A stretch of 64,000 bases of DNA from Zygnema cylindricum (GCA_037447655.1 JBBHKE010000827.1:1-64000), one strand, 5' to 3'. Positions 1 through 11,761 are shown, counted from the first letter of the stretch. Program-made: numbers and translations. The notes: generated from the sequence alone by a model not told the origin.

Positions 1-1770
1 TTGGTTTTGTGTTTTTTGTTCTTTTTTTTTGTTTTTTTTGGTATTTTTTTTTTTTTTGTATTTTTGCTTTTCAATGAAAATGAAAAATATGGTGTTATTA
101 ACGGTGTAAGTTTTTTCAGTTGTAGTATCGATTTGTTGTTTTTGCAGACTGTTTTTCCCAACCACTTTCCAAGACCGTTTTTTCACAACAGTCCGTTTTT
201 TCTTGACTGTCATAACGTTTTTTCAGTCATTTTTTTTAGTCCGCTTACACTGTTTTCTCATACCCTTTTTTTTTTACCGTTTTTTCTGATAATTTTTCAT
301 CTGTTTTTTCAATCAGTTTTCAATCCATTTTTTCAGAGCGTTTTTGCGAATCGTTGTCCCAAAATATTATTCTGACCTTTTTTCTCTACAACATTTTGGA
401 CCGTACTTTGGACTGTTTTTACGACTGTTCTCTCATACCGTTTTATCTTTCGTATTTCCAGTTCGTTTCTTCCGTCCGTTTTTTCTGTCCAATTTTTCAG
501 TCCGTTTTTTCAAGCTTATTTTTAGACCATTTCTTCAGAACATATTTTACACCGTTTCCGAAATGTTTTTGATCAGTTTTTTGATCGTTTTAAACTGGTT
601 TTTCAGACTGAACCTTCAAACAGATTTTCGCGTCGTTTTTTTAGTCCATTTATCTCATACCGTTTTTTTTCTACCGTTTTTCAGTCGATGTTTCAGTCCG
701 TTTATTAGACCGTTTTCTTACCGTTTTTTAACTGCTTTTGAACCGATACTACCTTTTTTTATGCCGTTTTTTAAACAATTTTTAGGACGTTTTTACCGTT
801 TTTAAACCGTTTTTGTTTGTTTTTCGACCATTTTTTTTATCGCCTTATAAATCCAATTTTCAGCATTTTTTTAAACCGTTTTTTTAGTCCATTTTGTCAT
901 ACCTTTTTTTTCGATCCTTTTTTTAGTAATTTTTTCACCCCGTTCTTTCACACTGTTTTTTATTACCATTTCTTAGAAAGTATACTACCGTTTTCCGACA
1001 GTTTTTTTATCGACTTTTAATACCGTTTTTTCATATCGTTTTTTCAGTCTATTTTCTTATACCGTTTTTTATACCTTTTTCTAACCGTTTTTAAATTGTT
1101 TTTAAGACCGTTTTTTGGAGTGCTTTTCTTAGACTGTTTTTCACCGTTTTTTAAATCGATTTTTTATCCTATTTGATCGTTTTTTTTATCATCTTTTTAA
1201 ATCATTTTTTCAAAGCATTTTTCCAAATCATTTTTCCAATCCGTTTTCTCATACCGCATTTATTGACAGTTTCAATCATTTTTCAGTCTGTCTTTCAGAT
1301 CGTGTTTTATTACCGTTTTTTAGACCATTTCTTAAATCGTTTTTTGACCCTTAATTTGATCGTTTTCTAAAATTGTTTTTTCAAACCATTTTTTTAGACT
1401 GTTTTACATACCATTTCGGTAGACCATTTTATCAAGCATTTTTTCAGTACGTTTCTCGAGACCATTGTTTTTAGACCGTTTTTAAGCTGTTTTCTAGATC
1501 GTATTCAATGTTTTTTAGATCATTTTTTTACCGTATTTGACTGTTTCTTATCCTTTTTTCTGTCCGTTTTTCTAAACCGTGTTTTCAAGCTGTTTATCCA
1601 GACCGTTTTTTCATTCTACTTTTCTTTTACTTTATCTCAGTATGTTTTTTCAGTTCGTTTTTCATACTGTATTTTCAGACCGTTTTTCTAGACCATTTTT
1701 TGAGTCTGTTTTTTCAATCCGTTTTTTGGACCGTTTTCTTAAACCCCAATCGTTTTTTCGGCTCATTTTT
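1..1770. repeat. T-rich degenerate accgtttttt array
   Basis: The words accgtttttt, cagtccgttttt and gaccattttt recur every 15 to 40 bases through the whole stretch, which is poor in A and G. It starts before the window edge and stops abruptly at the left end of a hAT-like element near 1773. It looks like a decayed low-complexity satellite. The open frames in it are Phe/Leu/Ser-rich because of base composition and are not genes. Confidence 0.75.
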
Positions 1771-1772
1771 TC

Positions 1773-2200
1773 TAGTGTTGTGTATCTGCAAGAAACTTAT
1801 CGCGATTTCGATAGTTATCGGTTATCGAACGGTGAGGGCCCCCGATATATCGCTCCGAGACCAATAAATTCCTTATCGGCGATAAGATGGTGCGAATAAA
1901 ATACTACTTTATGCAATGTTATATTACATTACTGACTATATATAGGGTGGTATGCCACGTATGACAATCTTTTCCGTACTCTGTATAACGGGAGTTTCAT
2001 ACTGTCAGCTATCCGTACGAAGTTTCATACTGACAGCCATCCGTACAGCTGTACGTAAAAACCATATCGCCGAGTGTTTTCGGTACCAGCGTTATCGTGA
2101 TGAAAAACCGATATTATCGGTATAGTTTGAAAATATCAGTTTTTTATCGCGATAACACCGGTACCGATATATCGTGCCAATATATCGATTATAGGTGAGC
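1773..2200 (+). mobile_element. hAT-like short element, family A, right end lost
   Basis: It starts with tagtgttgtgtatc, the terminal sequence of the complete family A copies at 44219 and 45746. The body is the family's tatcggttatcg/cgataac-rich sequence. The right terminal repeat is missing: similarity stops near 2200, where a family B fragment begins. Confidence 0.7.
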
Positions 2201-2204
2201 CAAC

Positions 2205-2415
2205 GCAAAGGTCGCAAAAGTCAAAAAAAATCATACCCGAAACCGACCGTTTTTTTTTCAAAATCTGACTAACCGACGGCCGACCGAGTTTTGTCACGCT
2301 CCAAAATTGTTAACTGTTAACCGACCGTCGTTTACGAAAAAAAAAAAAACAAACTCGATTTCTATCGACTAACCATGCCCGCCCGTAACCGAGAATGTAC
2401 AAAATTACAACGCTC
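2205..2415 (+). mobile_element. Short element, family B, left part only
   Basis: It begins caaaggtcgcaaaagtc and continues with aacccgaaaccgaccg-like sequence, a T run and ccgaccgagttttgtcacgc. The same order is seen in the fuller copy at 25935-26395. Only the left half is present. Confidence 0.55.
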
Positions 2416-2604
2416 ATTGTTATGAACGTTAAACATTTGTTACACCGCGAATCGTAATCATCGTAAATAAATAATTAATGTTATCCATTCCAATGTAGAT
2501 TTTTTCGTTTTTTCTAAAAAATGTTGTACTCTACTGTAGTTTATCAAGAACTCTAAATTAAGTTTCTGTCAATAATAATTATCCGCTTTACAAAATCTAA
2601 GAAA

Positions 2605-2820
2605 CGTACAATTTCACGTCAGAATTATCCGATTTCTTAGGTACACATAAAGAATCGGACAAACGTACAATTTCACGTCATTATAACGTTTCCACTACGC
2701 GGTTTGTGAAAACGAACAATTTCACGTCATAATTATCCGATTATTAGGTACACATACAGAATCTGACAAACGTACAATTTCACTTCATTATGACGTTTGC
2801 ACTACGCGGTTTGTGAAAAC
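2605..2820. repeat. Two-copy tandem duplication, 108-bp unit
   Basis: Units 2605-2712 and 2713-2820 align with few mismatches. Each contains acaatttcacgtca twice, ggtacacata and cgcggtttgtgaaaacg. No gene is visible in or around it. Confidence 0.75.
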
Positions 2821-3224
2821 GCTCTTACATCATAATGACATGAATTAAATCATTTTTTGTACTTTTGTCGTTAATACGGTACAATTTTGCACGGTCAGAC
2901 ATCGATTGTAAGCCATGTTGTTCTACAACTACTGTCGCAGGCGGAGAACCATCAGTAGTAGTAGAAGAAGACATGAAAAACAACAGAAACATTCAAAGTA
3001 CCTACTCAACAGCCAACTTTGAACTGACACAAAATATGACTCAGAACCCCAATATGTTTCAAATTTGACACAGTGATACACAATACAGTAAAATGACAAT
3101 TCCCAAAATTGCAGCCCAATTGGCCCAGTAAACCATAAGATATGATTTCTGGAAGTTTCCCAAAAACTGCCCTTAGAAAATCATATTCCCAAAACTGGAT
3201 ACTACAAAATTGGCTAAGTCCTAA

Positions 3225-3360
3225 TTTATAAAGATACCGATATTATCGATTGTTGACCGATATATTTTTAGCGATTATTTGCATCCGACTCATGTATCGC
3301 CATACATTGTGTCGCTCGTATTATCGAACAAAAAATTAACGATATAGTTTATATTATAGG
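3225..3360. mobile_element. Probable decayed family A remnant
   Basis: The text gataccgatattatcg, accgatatatttttagcg and attaacgatatag resembles the interior of family A hAT-like elements, but no terminal repeats are visible. Confidence 0.35.
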
Positions 3361-3865
3361 GTTAGATTAGTGTTGTTGTACATTGATAATGTATTGGAGC
3401 ATACAGTAGTCATTGTAATCCTGGCCACTACATTTTACATTTTGTTTGTAGTTGTCACATTTGTGCACAAAGAAAGTTGATTTCGAAGGCTAAAAAAACA
3501 TTAACACTAATAATGATAGGTGGTTGACTTTTGTGACAATAGTTCGGGGTAGATGAACAAACTGAATTCCACCCTAGTCTTAAGATGTGATCTTTTAGCA
3601 GTGTTGGTCACTAAAGCAAGTGTTAGGACAGGTCTGAGTGTTGGTGTCCCATCGACTCACCTGTTGAACCTGAACATTGGGCTTATACCTTGGTTTAACT
3701 TTTACCTTAGAGACAAAATCGATAATAAATGTAAACCTAGAGCAAATTTCCATCGCAGATATTTTATGATAAGAGAAACATGTCGAGCCGTAAAAGTCAA
3801 ACATCCCATCCGAAATTTGAAATGGTACGTGCTTGCTGTTACGCCATCGTATTAATGAGTAACTT

Positions 3866-3967
3866 GTTTCTCCTTGTGTTATGCTGTTATATGCAATATA
3901 ATGTAATGTAATTAATACATATAATGTATATAATGTATACATATAACAACATAACATGAGGAGAAAC
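3866..3967. repeat. 102-nt imperfect hairpin
   Basis: The left arm (3866-3893) starts gtttctccttgtgttatgc. The right arm, read on the other strand from 3967, starts gtttctcctcatgttatgt. The arms match over about 28 nt with three mismatches and enclose an AT-rich loop of about 45 nt that can itself pair in part. It could be a miRNA-like foldback or a very short inverted-repeat element. Confidence 0.6.
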
Positions 3968-4096
3968 TATGTCGACCAAAGTGAAAATGCTATATCAACT
4001 GAAGTGTGCAATATATTTGTCATGGAAATCCACCTTCAGAGAGTATAAGTTTTATTAGGAAAGGACAATGGTGAACCATCGACTAATAAGGAAATG
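3968..4096. other. No recognisable feature
   Basis: AT-rich sequence. The frames on both strands between 3553 and 3957 overlap the hairpin and show no family signature. Confidence 0.4.
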
Positions 4097-4211
4097 AAAA
4101 GGGGAGAGGGAGAGGGAGAGGGAGAGAGAGAGAGAGAAAGAGAGTGAGAGTCAAGAGAGAAGGGAAAGGGGGAGGGAGGGAGGTAGGTATGAAGGGATAG
4201 AGAGAGGGTGT
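4097..4211. repeat. GA-rich simple repeat
   Basis: Runs of gagaggga and agagagag followed by gggagggagg. The minus-strand Ser/Leu/Pro frames here come from composition. Confidence 0.8.
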
Positions 4212-4830
4212 TGAAAGGCACAATTTTGTGCGATACCCGATATTAAATTTAGGGACCAATCGAGGTGACACACAATACCGGCACAAGGATACGACTTTAG
4301 TCACATAGCAGGACGAACCATCACATCAATCACATCACGCGAAAAACAGTCACGTCAAAACCAAGATTCATTAGGATTTTTGTCCAGGTAGCACGGCCAA
4401 CCGTCTGATACACTCAATTCTTATTACATAGATTGTGCTACATATTAATTATGCTTCGTTAGGTGTCAGAACGTCATTGGTTAGCTCTTAGACTAGGAAT
4501 GTTGGACCAGACTAAGCAATAGAGCAGAAAATTACAGGTAAGAAACCAACCTTTTTATAAATGATTAGGAATTTTATTGTTCAGGTCATAGTGTAACTTC
4601 TTTTGGAGGCTCACTATAGATAGTCTATAATGAACCGTTGACTATAATGTGACCACAAAGCAGAGCTTCTTTCTTATTCTGTCTAAGTGTGGGCTTGTCA
4701 CTTTCCATTTCTTTTATACTTCCACCTCTCTGATTTATCTGAACCTTTTCTATGTTTACTGGAATTGTGGTCCTCTTTTGTGTGGTTACAAATATCCTTT
4801 ACCGTTGACTTGAATGGTTGACCAAGGGAG
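4212..4830. other. No recognisable feature
   Basis: AT-rich sequence with no coding signal, terminal repeats or RNA gene that I can recognise. Confidence 0.4.
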
Positions 4831-4911
4831 GGAGGGAGAGAGAGAGGAAAAGAGGGAGAAAGAGCAAGGGAGAGAGAGAGAGGGGGGGGAGGGCGGGAGA
4901 GAGAGAGAGGG
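4831..4911. repeat. GA-rich simple repeat
   Basis: gggagggagagagagagg-type sequence directly beside the point where homology to the plus-strand kinase arm ends. Confidence 0.75.
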
Positions 4912-4914
4912 ATT

Positions 4915-5261
4915 CCGTCTTTCTTGATCGGCATCCACTTTATCCTTGATAATGGGCACGATTCCATATAATGCCTATGCTGAAACTTCCCCAACTTATG
5001 TTCTTTACCTCCCGACGAAACAATCAGTTAAAGATTCAACTTCAAAAAAATATTTTTGGTATTATTATTTTTATTATTATTTTCATTATTCTCCACTTTT
5101 TCCTTTAAAAATTGGGGCGCAAATCCAAATTTAAAACCGTATGCGCCAAGCAATCTTCTTTTTCCTTTCCCTTTCCTTTTCCTTCTCCTTTCCCTTTTCT
5201 TTTTCTTTCCCTTCTCTTATCCCCTCCCTTTCCTTCTCCATTCCCTTTTCAACGACATATC
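4915..5261 (-). other. 3' flank of kinase copy, minus arm
   Basis: Read on the minus strand, this stretch matches the sequence after the stop codon of the plus-arm kinase (20854-21565). Shared pieces are a GGAAAGG-rich purine run (5150-5256), gtggagaataatgaaaat, and gggaggtaaagaa followed by gatcaag. It is the 3' untranslated and flanking part of the duplicated segment. Confidence 0.7.
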
Positions 5262-5764
5262 TTATCGGCCACCATAAGTCTTGGACAAAGGAGCGATATT
5301 TGGACCGGCGTGTATCGGATGGAGTGAATGGTAACTTGTTCCTGAATCGCTTTCTTCATTTATTGATAAAATTGTTTCATCAACTCCAAGCATAATGTTT
5401 TTTGTTTGCCCGAGGTGACGAGTAACTTCGTCCATGTTTGGTCGATATCTCGCGGCTCTTTCCGTACAAACGGCCGCCACCTTTATCAACATATCCATGG
5501 CTTCCTCGTTATAATTTCCCATCCTTGGGTCCACAATAGGACGAACATTTAGTATGTATGGTTGCACCTGTGAAAAATTAAAAACAACATTTAGTATGTA
5601 TTCAAATTCTAAACGTGATAGTGTTTACTATGAGACAAAATTTAGTGTGTAACAACATTTAGTATGTGTACGGTTGTTGCTGTAACCAATTGGGATATTT
5701 AGGAAGGTTGTGTTCACGGAAAATTAGATAATCGAATTTAACATGTTTTACATTAATATAATAT

Positions 5765-6003
5765 ATTTAATATAACACGACTTATCCAGAAGATTATACA
5801 GTTTAGGAGTAATCCAGAAAATAATCGAGACTATAATATAACATTGGAAGAGTCCAGACTATATCATACTGTAGGAATTATCCAGACTATAATGTAATGT
5901 AGGGTAAATCCACGCTGTAAAACAATGCATAGAAATTTCCAGACTATAAAGGAATTTTCCAGAATAATAATATATTGGACTAATCCAGATTTAATAAATT
6001 TCC
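5765..6003 (-). repeat. Intronic ggaatnatccaga array
   Basis: In the last intron of the minus-arm kinase, a word that reads tctggattattcct on the minus strand recurs about eight times with spacers of 20 to 40 bases. The same array lies in the matching intron of the plus arm (19495-19930), so it predates the duplication. Confidence 0.65.
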
Positions 6004-6136
6004 TACTTTTTATAATTCCAGACTTACCCAATTAACCAAAGTGGCCAATTGAAGGTCTCCCTGATCCCCAGTAATCTCATCTTCTTTAATCAAAGCTGGT
6101 TTTCCGGTGATAAGCTCAAATAGTACGACGCCAAAA

Positions 6137-6395
6137 CTGTACCAAAAACCAATAAACAAAGACTTTTCAGAAACAAATTGGAAGTCTATTGTGAAGAAAG
6201 TAAAATTGTTATTTGCTTTGGTTTATCAGGTGATAAGGTCAACTAATATGACACAAAAAATGTACTGAAAACAGCAACAAAAAAAGACAAAGTTACTTGA
6301 TTTTCAGGAAAAAATGGAAAGTCCATTGTAAACAATAAGATCAAATTATTATTTGCACCAAAACTATGAAAAAGACCGATAAAAACACAGTTTCT
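6137..6395 (-). repeat. Repeated copies of the 109-nt exon's start (minus arm)
   Basis: Upstream of the exon at 6136-6028, the intron holds two degraded copies of the exon start with its acceptor, near 6220-6260 and 6340-6385 (minus strand: ttgtgtcatattagttgacc and agttttggtgcaaataata). They have a period of roughly 115 to 125 bases. The paralogous intron has the same kind of array. Confidence 0.6.
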
Positions 6396-6435
6396 GAAAG
6401 AAGTAAAAAATCAATTGTAAAAAAATAGTCAATTC

Positions 6436-6690
6436 ACCCCTCCCTGCTTCCCGCTGCCCCCTTTTCTGATTCCCCACGTCATCCTCTCTGCTTCTCCCTA
6501 TCCCCGCTCTCTGCTTCTCCCTGCCCCCCCACTATGCTTTTCCCTGCCTCCTCTCAGCTTCTCTCTACCCCAGGGAGGAGGGGGTGGGAGGAGGGGGTGG
6601 GGGAAGAGGGAGGGAGGAGGGAGGAGGGAGGAGGAGGGAGGAGGAGGGAGGAGGAGGGATGAGGAGGGAGGAGGAGGAGGAATAGGATAC
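6436..6690. repeat. CT-rich then GGA-rich low-complexity block
   Basis: cctccctgcttcccgctgcc-like sequence followed by ggaggagggaggagg. It lies in the kinase intron between the 149-nt and 109-nt exons. Confidence 0.75.
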
Positions 6691-7189
6691 TTTTTTTTCT
6701 TTTTTAATATAAAGAACAGTCATAATACTTACCTGTAGACATCACTTTCTGCTGTGACTTTATAATTAGTGTAATACTCGGGGTCGATGTATCCGGGAGT
6801 TCCCGCTACACGGGTTCTCAAAGCGTCATCCGCGGAGCCCGTGGGATTATCTTTTAGAAGGCCAAAATCCGCCACTTTAGCCTGGAAATAAAAAGAAAAA
6901 AGGAAAGGAGGAAAGAAGTACGGAAAACAAAGTTGATATCCGCTATATTTTTTATTTTCTGGTTTTTTTTTTTTTTTCTTTAAGGTAATTTTCCCACAAA
7001 TATTTGGCATACACATTGGCAATTCACGGCTAAGCAAATGCTAGTTTATCTCATGTTATCTCGTGTAAGTTCCAATGTTGAAAACCAGCAACAAGCCACT
7101 AAATCCTTTGAGCTTCATCAAAAGAAATGACACCACTACGCTGGATAGCGAGCCACACCTCTCCACGAATTAGCATAAATGAAGAAACT

Positions 7190-7260
7190 TACAGATAAGT
7201 TAAAGCCGTCATGCTCGTAAACTCAGGGGGCAATAGTTCCTAGGCCACATTGAGCACAAC
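7190..7260 (-). pseudogene. Possible leucine-rich-repeat exon remnant
   Basis: The minus strand reads ELLPPEFTSMTALTYL directly followed by a gtaagt donor-like sequence. The P-x-x-F-x-x-M-x-x-L-x-x-L spacing resembles a plant LRR. It lies upstream of the minus-arm kinase exons on the same strand, where an LRR ectodomain exon might be expected. A stop codon sits just before it. Evidence is thin. Confidence 0.3.
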
Positions 7261-7816
7261 TACTGTTTTTGCCGCGGTCGGCACAAGCATCCCAAACAAT
7301 GCGACCGCTTATGAGTATTAAGTCACTAACACGACAATCTTTTCAGGATGCCAAAGCAATAATATTTTTAGGTTATTAACACAACAATCTTAGGTTGAAA
7401 TGAAAAATTTATCACAAGGGTGACAGGATGGAATGATGAAACTTTCTAAAGGACTTGAACAGCTCACAACAATCATTGACTGTTGGCAGTATAGAGAGTG
7501 TCTCATGGAAAAACCAGGTTTCATCTTCTCACAATGCCGTAAATGAAAAATCAGATCACAACCTTGTCCTATTTTCGACTCTATGATACAAATTCTCAAC
7601 CTCAAACCTAAAAATTACACAAAATATATAAATCTAAATGTGGTATAAATACTTCGCTTTGGTAATTTGGTAAAAATAAACATTCTGGTTTAAGAAAAAA
7701 AAAAGATAAACACTAGAAAAATTGTGAAAATAAAAAAATAAATAAAGAAAAATATATATATGTATAACTAATACTAAAAAAATAACAATAATTAGAAAAC
7801 AAAACAAAACAAAAAA
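7261..7816. other. No recognisable gene
   Basis: AT-rich interval before the hAT transposase C-terminus. A 71-codon minus-strand frame (7390-7605) shows no family signature. I could not find the terminal repeat of the hAT element here. Confidence 0.4.
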
Positions 7817-10063
7817 CTATGCATTTAAAAGATTTCGGTTGGATCTAACACATATAAGATCACTAACAATTGAAGCCGCTAGTGCGCTCCTCTTTTTTGT
7901 TATCGTGTTCCCGGCATCCGAAAAATTGCATTCCGACATGGAACTAGAAGCCGGAATAGCTAAAATAGATCTAGCAACACCGGCTAGAATAGGAAATCCT
8001 CCATCTTTTAAATGTACATATGATTTATTTTTCCACCATTGAAGTATGTGAAAGTTCAATCTTTCGTCGTTGGTTAATTTTAAATCAAAATAACGTTTCA
8101 ATTCGTCACTAACGAGCGTTTTTTTGTCGGTGGTAATAAAAACCTCAATTTCGTCATCCCTCTCACCAAAACAATTGTGGAAACCGTCCATATTTTGCGA
8201 TATTTTTCGTTTTTTTGTGATACGTTGAGGACTACCGAAATCAGCGTCATCACCAAGGTCATTAGCAAGTTCTCGAAGTTTGACCCTAGCGCTTTCAATT
8301 TCGGTTTTCGATACCCCAATTATTTCAAGCTTTTATTTTTGTCAAGGATCTAAGAGAGCCGCGATAATATGATACTCATGAAGGCCCCACTTCGGTAACG
8401 CAAATTTCATAAAAAAGTCTTTCAATTTTGCAAGTTTGGGGAATCGGCCGGGGATTCTTTTTCACCGTCATTGTAAGATGTTTTTCTTATCTAACAATGG
8501 TTATGCAAAGACGTTAGTTCAAACAAAACCAAATGTAAAGGTGGTTCTTTAAACTTTTCCAACTTTAGGGTCGCTTCTTGAAACCTTTCCAAAATTCGAA
8601 TAAGTTTGGTAAGGTGAGTCTTATCGATACAAGCAAAAAGTAACAATTTATTATTTGCTTGAGCGATTGGTCTTATCTCATTGAATGCATCGTAAATACT
8701 CTTAGCATTCGGAGCAAAGAATTCCACCGCGTTGCATTTTCTTGTTTTTAAGTGTTTTTCAAAAGATTTTGTAAATTACTTTGTTTGAAAAACGTGACTA
8801 ATGATTTACACGCATCTATTAGATCAAAGAATTCAGGAACTTCCACATCGTATTTGTATTTTTTGGAAGTTCCGCTTTTGTTCAAAATCGTTGTCACAAT
8901 TGTAGCAATTTTATGGTCCGCGCAAGGTATCCAAGTAAACATACTCGGTAGACCTTCAGTCGCACACATGTAAGAGCCACTGTCGGTCACAACAACGCAA
9001 GGATTTGCCAAAACATCAAAATTGGACAATTCAAAATTGGTCAAACAATTTTTGAAAGTCGTTAAAACATTTTCCGCGGTATGTTTTTCCTCTGGAAAAT
9101 GATCGACTTGAAGCGATCGAGCATGAAGTTTAAATTCTTTGTCAATTAAATGAGTCGTTACTGACATGAATAAGGCTCTTTTTATTTTCTCGGTCTAGAG
9201 ATCGGTCGTAAATGCGACGAAAATATTGTTATCAATATTTTCTTTAAGTTTTGGGATGATCAATCTACGAATATCTTTGGCAGAAGATATAATATAGTTT
9301 TTTACGCCATTGGCGGACAAGAGTAGTTGGTCGATGTCAACACTTTTGTTGGACGAAACACCAACATCAAATAATGCTTGACAAAATGCTTGAAAACCTT
9401 GGAACAAAAAAAAAGAAAAATAAAATAGCATACAATTATTAACCATGATCAATAAATAAGGTTTATATCAAAATAACATCATGACAAACCAAATAATAAT
9501 AAAAAATAAAAATAAGCGTACAAATATAAATTATAGATAAGAAAATAGCGATGAAGCTCAATAATATAAATTTATTAACAAAACAAGTTAGAATGACATA
9601 TACATTAACGCCATCCTAAGTGGAATTCATAATAAATCATACCTGAACCGTCGACCATCGAAAATGGCCGAAGGTCCTCGCAACACATCAACGCCACCAT
9701 TTTCGCAATATTTTTCCGGTCACTCGTTTTCGCCTCCGTTTTTGAAAGAAAACTACGAAAAATTCCTCTTGAACTATCCATGTTGCCCGAAGCTAAACAT
9801 GTGTGAGTGTTAATTGTTGAAGTACCGTTTGTTGACTTGTATTGATAAACTACGAAACATGTATTACAAGCCACTAAACCTCCCCCCTTTACTATGTATT
9901 TGTTTGATGTTTTAGTTTCATAGACATGTTCAAATTTTTTCCAACAACTTGAAGTGGCCCTGCTTTCTTTCACTAGGTAATATTGAGCTATCTCACCATT
10001 TTTTTATTTTTGAAGTTCGTTTTGGATTGTAGTTTTAAGAGAAGCGAGAATGCTGTTGTCCAT
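7817..10063 (-). pseudogene. Decayed hAT-superfamily transposase
   Basis: This is a remnant of a DNA transposase of the hAT superfamily. Read from 10063: a start ATG with MDNSILASLK, an in-frame stop near 10003, then a BED-type zinc finger (ACNTCF, later NTHTC) at about 9840-9900. RPFSMVDGSG is split by an intron at 9642-9398 (gtatga donor, ccaag acceptor) and continues into GFQAFCQALF. FVAFTTDL is followed by a stop where the family has Trp (TTDLW). Next come the catalytic-core segment with VVTDSGSYMCA and IPCADHKI, ATRWNSLLRML in a shifted frame near 8720, and ALLDP near 8360. Last is the C-terminal dimerisation region at 8190-7817 (ILQWWKNK, FPILAGVARSILAIPASS). At least four stops or frameshifts make it non-functional. 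It lies between the two inverted kinase arms. Confidence 0.85.
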
Positions 10064-10139
10064 TTTGGTGTATGACTAGGTTTTGTTTGAATTGTGGTCA
10101 AGTTTTTCTAACTTAAATAGCATTCCCATTTATCGATTT

Positions 10140-10445
10140 AATGTTTGAAACATGTGAGTAAGCTAATAATTAGGATTTGTCTTGGGAAATTGACGTAATA
10201 ATTTGATTTCCGCTGATTTATTAACTATTAATGACTACATGTCGCGTGACATTAACATAATAATATGATATATTTGTGGAAACGCGATATAAAAGGCATA
10301 ATTAGCACTTTGCAATAATGTACGATGTATGAGTTAGCCAATAATTACGATCTGTCGCGTTTTATTAATATAATAATTTGACATATTTTTGGAAACACCG
10401 CATAAAGTGCATAATTAACACTTTATAATAGATACCAATTTTTGG
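10140..10445. repeat. Two-copy diverged direct duplication
   Basis: The texts near 10150-10300 and 10325-10440 share ctaataattaggatttgtc/ccaataattacgatctgtc, attaa-ataataatttgat, atttgtggaaac/atttttggaaac and gcataattaacactttataata. It is an AT-rich segment upstream of the hAT transposase. Confidence 0.5.
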
Positions 10446-10499
10446 CTCTTATCTTTTTGTAAGATTCGCGAAATAAATATTGTTAGTACCGTGTCATAT

Positions 10500-10760
10500 T
10501 TGCGACGCTAATCATGATGCCACGTACTTCCACGATACCAAAAGAACAAAGAATAATAATGTTGGAAAAAAAAAGTACAAAATTTTCATTTTTTTTGGTA
10601 TTTTGTTTGTCTGATCGTAACTGGCCGTTTTTTTTTCCTGGTGAGTCAACCGACCGTAACGGCCAGACCCCCAAAATTTGGCAACCAAATTCGTTCGGGA
10701 TCCGCGCTGGCGGTCGGTTAACAATCGGTCACGGTTTCGGTTGACCGTTTACGACCTCTG
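10500..10760 (+). mobile_element. Short element, family B, right part
   Basis: It matches the right half of the family B copy at 25935-26395: ccacgataccaaaagaacaaag, aaaatttggcaaccaaattcg, gatccgcgctgg, then aatcggtcacgg and an end reading gtttacgacctctg. Its reverse complement starts cagaggtcgtaaac, similar to the left end of the copy at 2205. It is truncated on the left. Confidence 0.55.
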
Positions 10761-10764
10761 ATCT

Positions 10765-11354
10765 ATACTATTAGTATCGTGACTATCAGTATCGACAGCG
10801 GTTGATATGTTCAAATCGGTTACCGCACATGCTGGTTTTGTGACATTTGTCCGACCGCTTTACAATTGTAGGTCAATGAAATTGTAGGATCGCCTTGTAG
10901 GACGCTCGCAGATCTGCGACAGCCAGCAAAGCTCCCATTGACATCAGCCGTCCACGAACCTACAGCGCATCTCTCGCGTTCGATTCCACTGTTTTCCACG
11001 CCGAAAAAAGTGAACACTAAACAATAAATTTTCCGTACAGTTTTGTTCCAATTCCACTATCGCGCGCACAAAGTTGTGGTGACAATTCGTACACTTTGGT
11101 GAGACGTGCAACGGAATGTTGAGAACAAAGTTACACAGTGAATCGTAATTAGACTATAGAAATTATTAGTGTCAATAATGAATTAGTGTCATTGATGTTA
11201 ATTTGTGTTTCAATCCCATTGTGATAAAAATGTTTTTGTAATTTCTCCATAACGCTGATTTAGGCGTACAAAATCCGTCGTCATTACATATACGTTAGAA
11301 AGGTAGAAGTAAAAATTTGACAGTCCGTACCATGTCTCGTCCTTCCATTGTGAT
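10765..11354. other. No recognisable feature
   Basis: The frames here (for example 10820-11017 minus) show no recognisable family. The sequence is moderately AT-rich with scattered cgtac words. Confidence 0.35.
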
Positions 11355-11355
11355 C

Positions 11356-11760
11356 ATAGTTCAAAAGTAGGTGAAAGTAGGCCCCTACAATATTCCTACT
11401 GTACGCAAAACATACAATATGACCTTAAGACCCATATTGTATTGGTCGCAAAATGAAAAAAAATAGTAATAGGGTTGAGTTGCACATCAATCGATAAAGT
11501 ATTAAATGTCATGTCTAAATTTAAAAAAACATTTAGACAGAAACTTATTTTTCTGTGAGTTTTAATGGATTTTTTATTTAAACCGTCAGATTTTGGACGA
11601 TCGGACGGTCGCTGATCAAAGTAGCGATCAAATTAGCGATCTAAGAAGATCACAAAAAGCCCATAACACAACTTACGATAGGATTATCGCCAGATTTGGA
11701 CGATCGGACGACCGCTTATCAAAGTAGCGATTTAAGAAGATCACATGAAAAGCGTATAAC
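11356..11760 (+). mobile_element. Short element, family C, right end lost
   Basis: It starts catagttcaaaagtagg and follows the complete family C copies at 26824 and 32823 (acaatatgaccttaagaccc, cggacggtcgctgatcaaag, gaagatcacatgaaaagc). The last part, about 100 bp, is duplicated within the copy. The right terminal repeat is absent because the Copia LTR begins here. Confidence 0.7.
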
Positions 11761-11761
11761 A

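Larger units (their letters stand above)
5262..6881 (-). pseudogene. Receptor-like kinase, 3' exons only (minus arm)
   Basis: Three exons can be read on the minus strand: 6881-6733 (AKVADFGLLK, then RTRVAGTPGYIDPEYY and SDVY), 6136-6028 (FGVVLFELITGKPAL to TLVNW) and 5567-5262 (last 101 codons, ending KTYGGR and a stop). Donors are GTAAGT-like and acceptors end in CAG. Together they encode the activation segment (DFG, DPE in place of APE) and the C-lobe of a plant receptor-like Ser/Thr kinase. The exon with the HRD loop, present in the plus-arm paralogue, is not found upstream, nor is any N-lobe. The copy therefore cannot make a kinase and is called a pseudogene. Exon sizes of 149 and 109 nt are identical in both arms. 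Assignment to the plant RLK/Pelle family is from general family knowledge; the subfamily is not determined. Confidence 0.8.

Noticed and set aside
1-1899. Series of plus-strand open frames of 65 to 153 codons, Phe/Leu/Ser-rich
   Set aside because: They follow from T-rich repeat composition; no domain and overlapping frames.
3553-3957. 100- and 120-codon frames on opposite strands
   Set aside because: They overlap each other and the hairpin; no motif.
7817-10760. Idea that the hAT transposase is the autonomous member of family B, whose end lies at 10760
   Set aside because: The matching family B end could not be found on the other side (7000-7816), and the family B piece at 10500-10760 looks like an independent partial copy.
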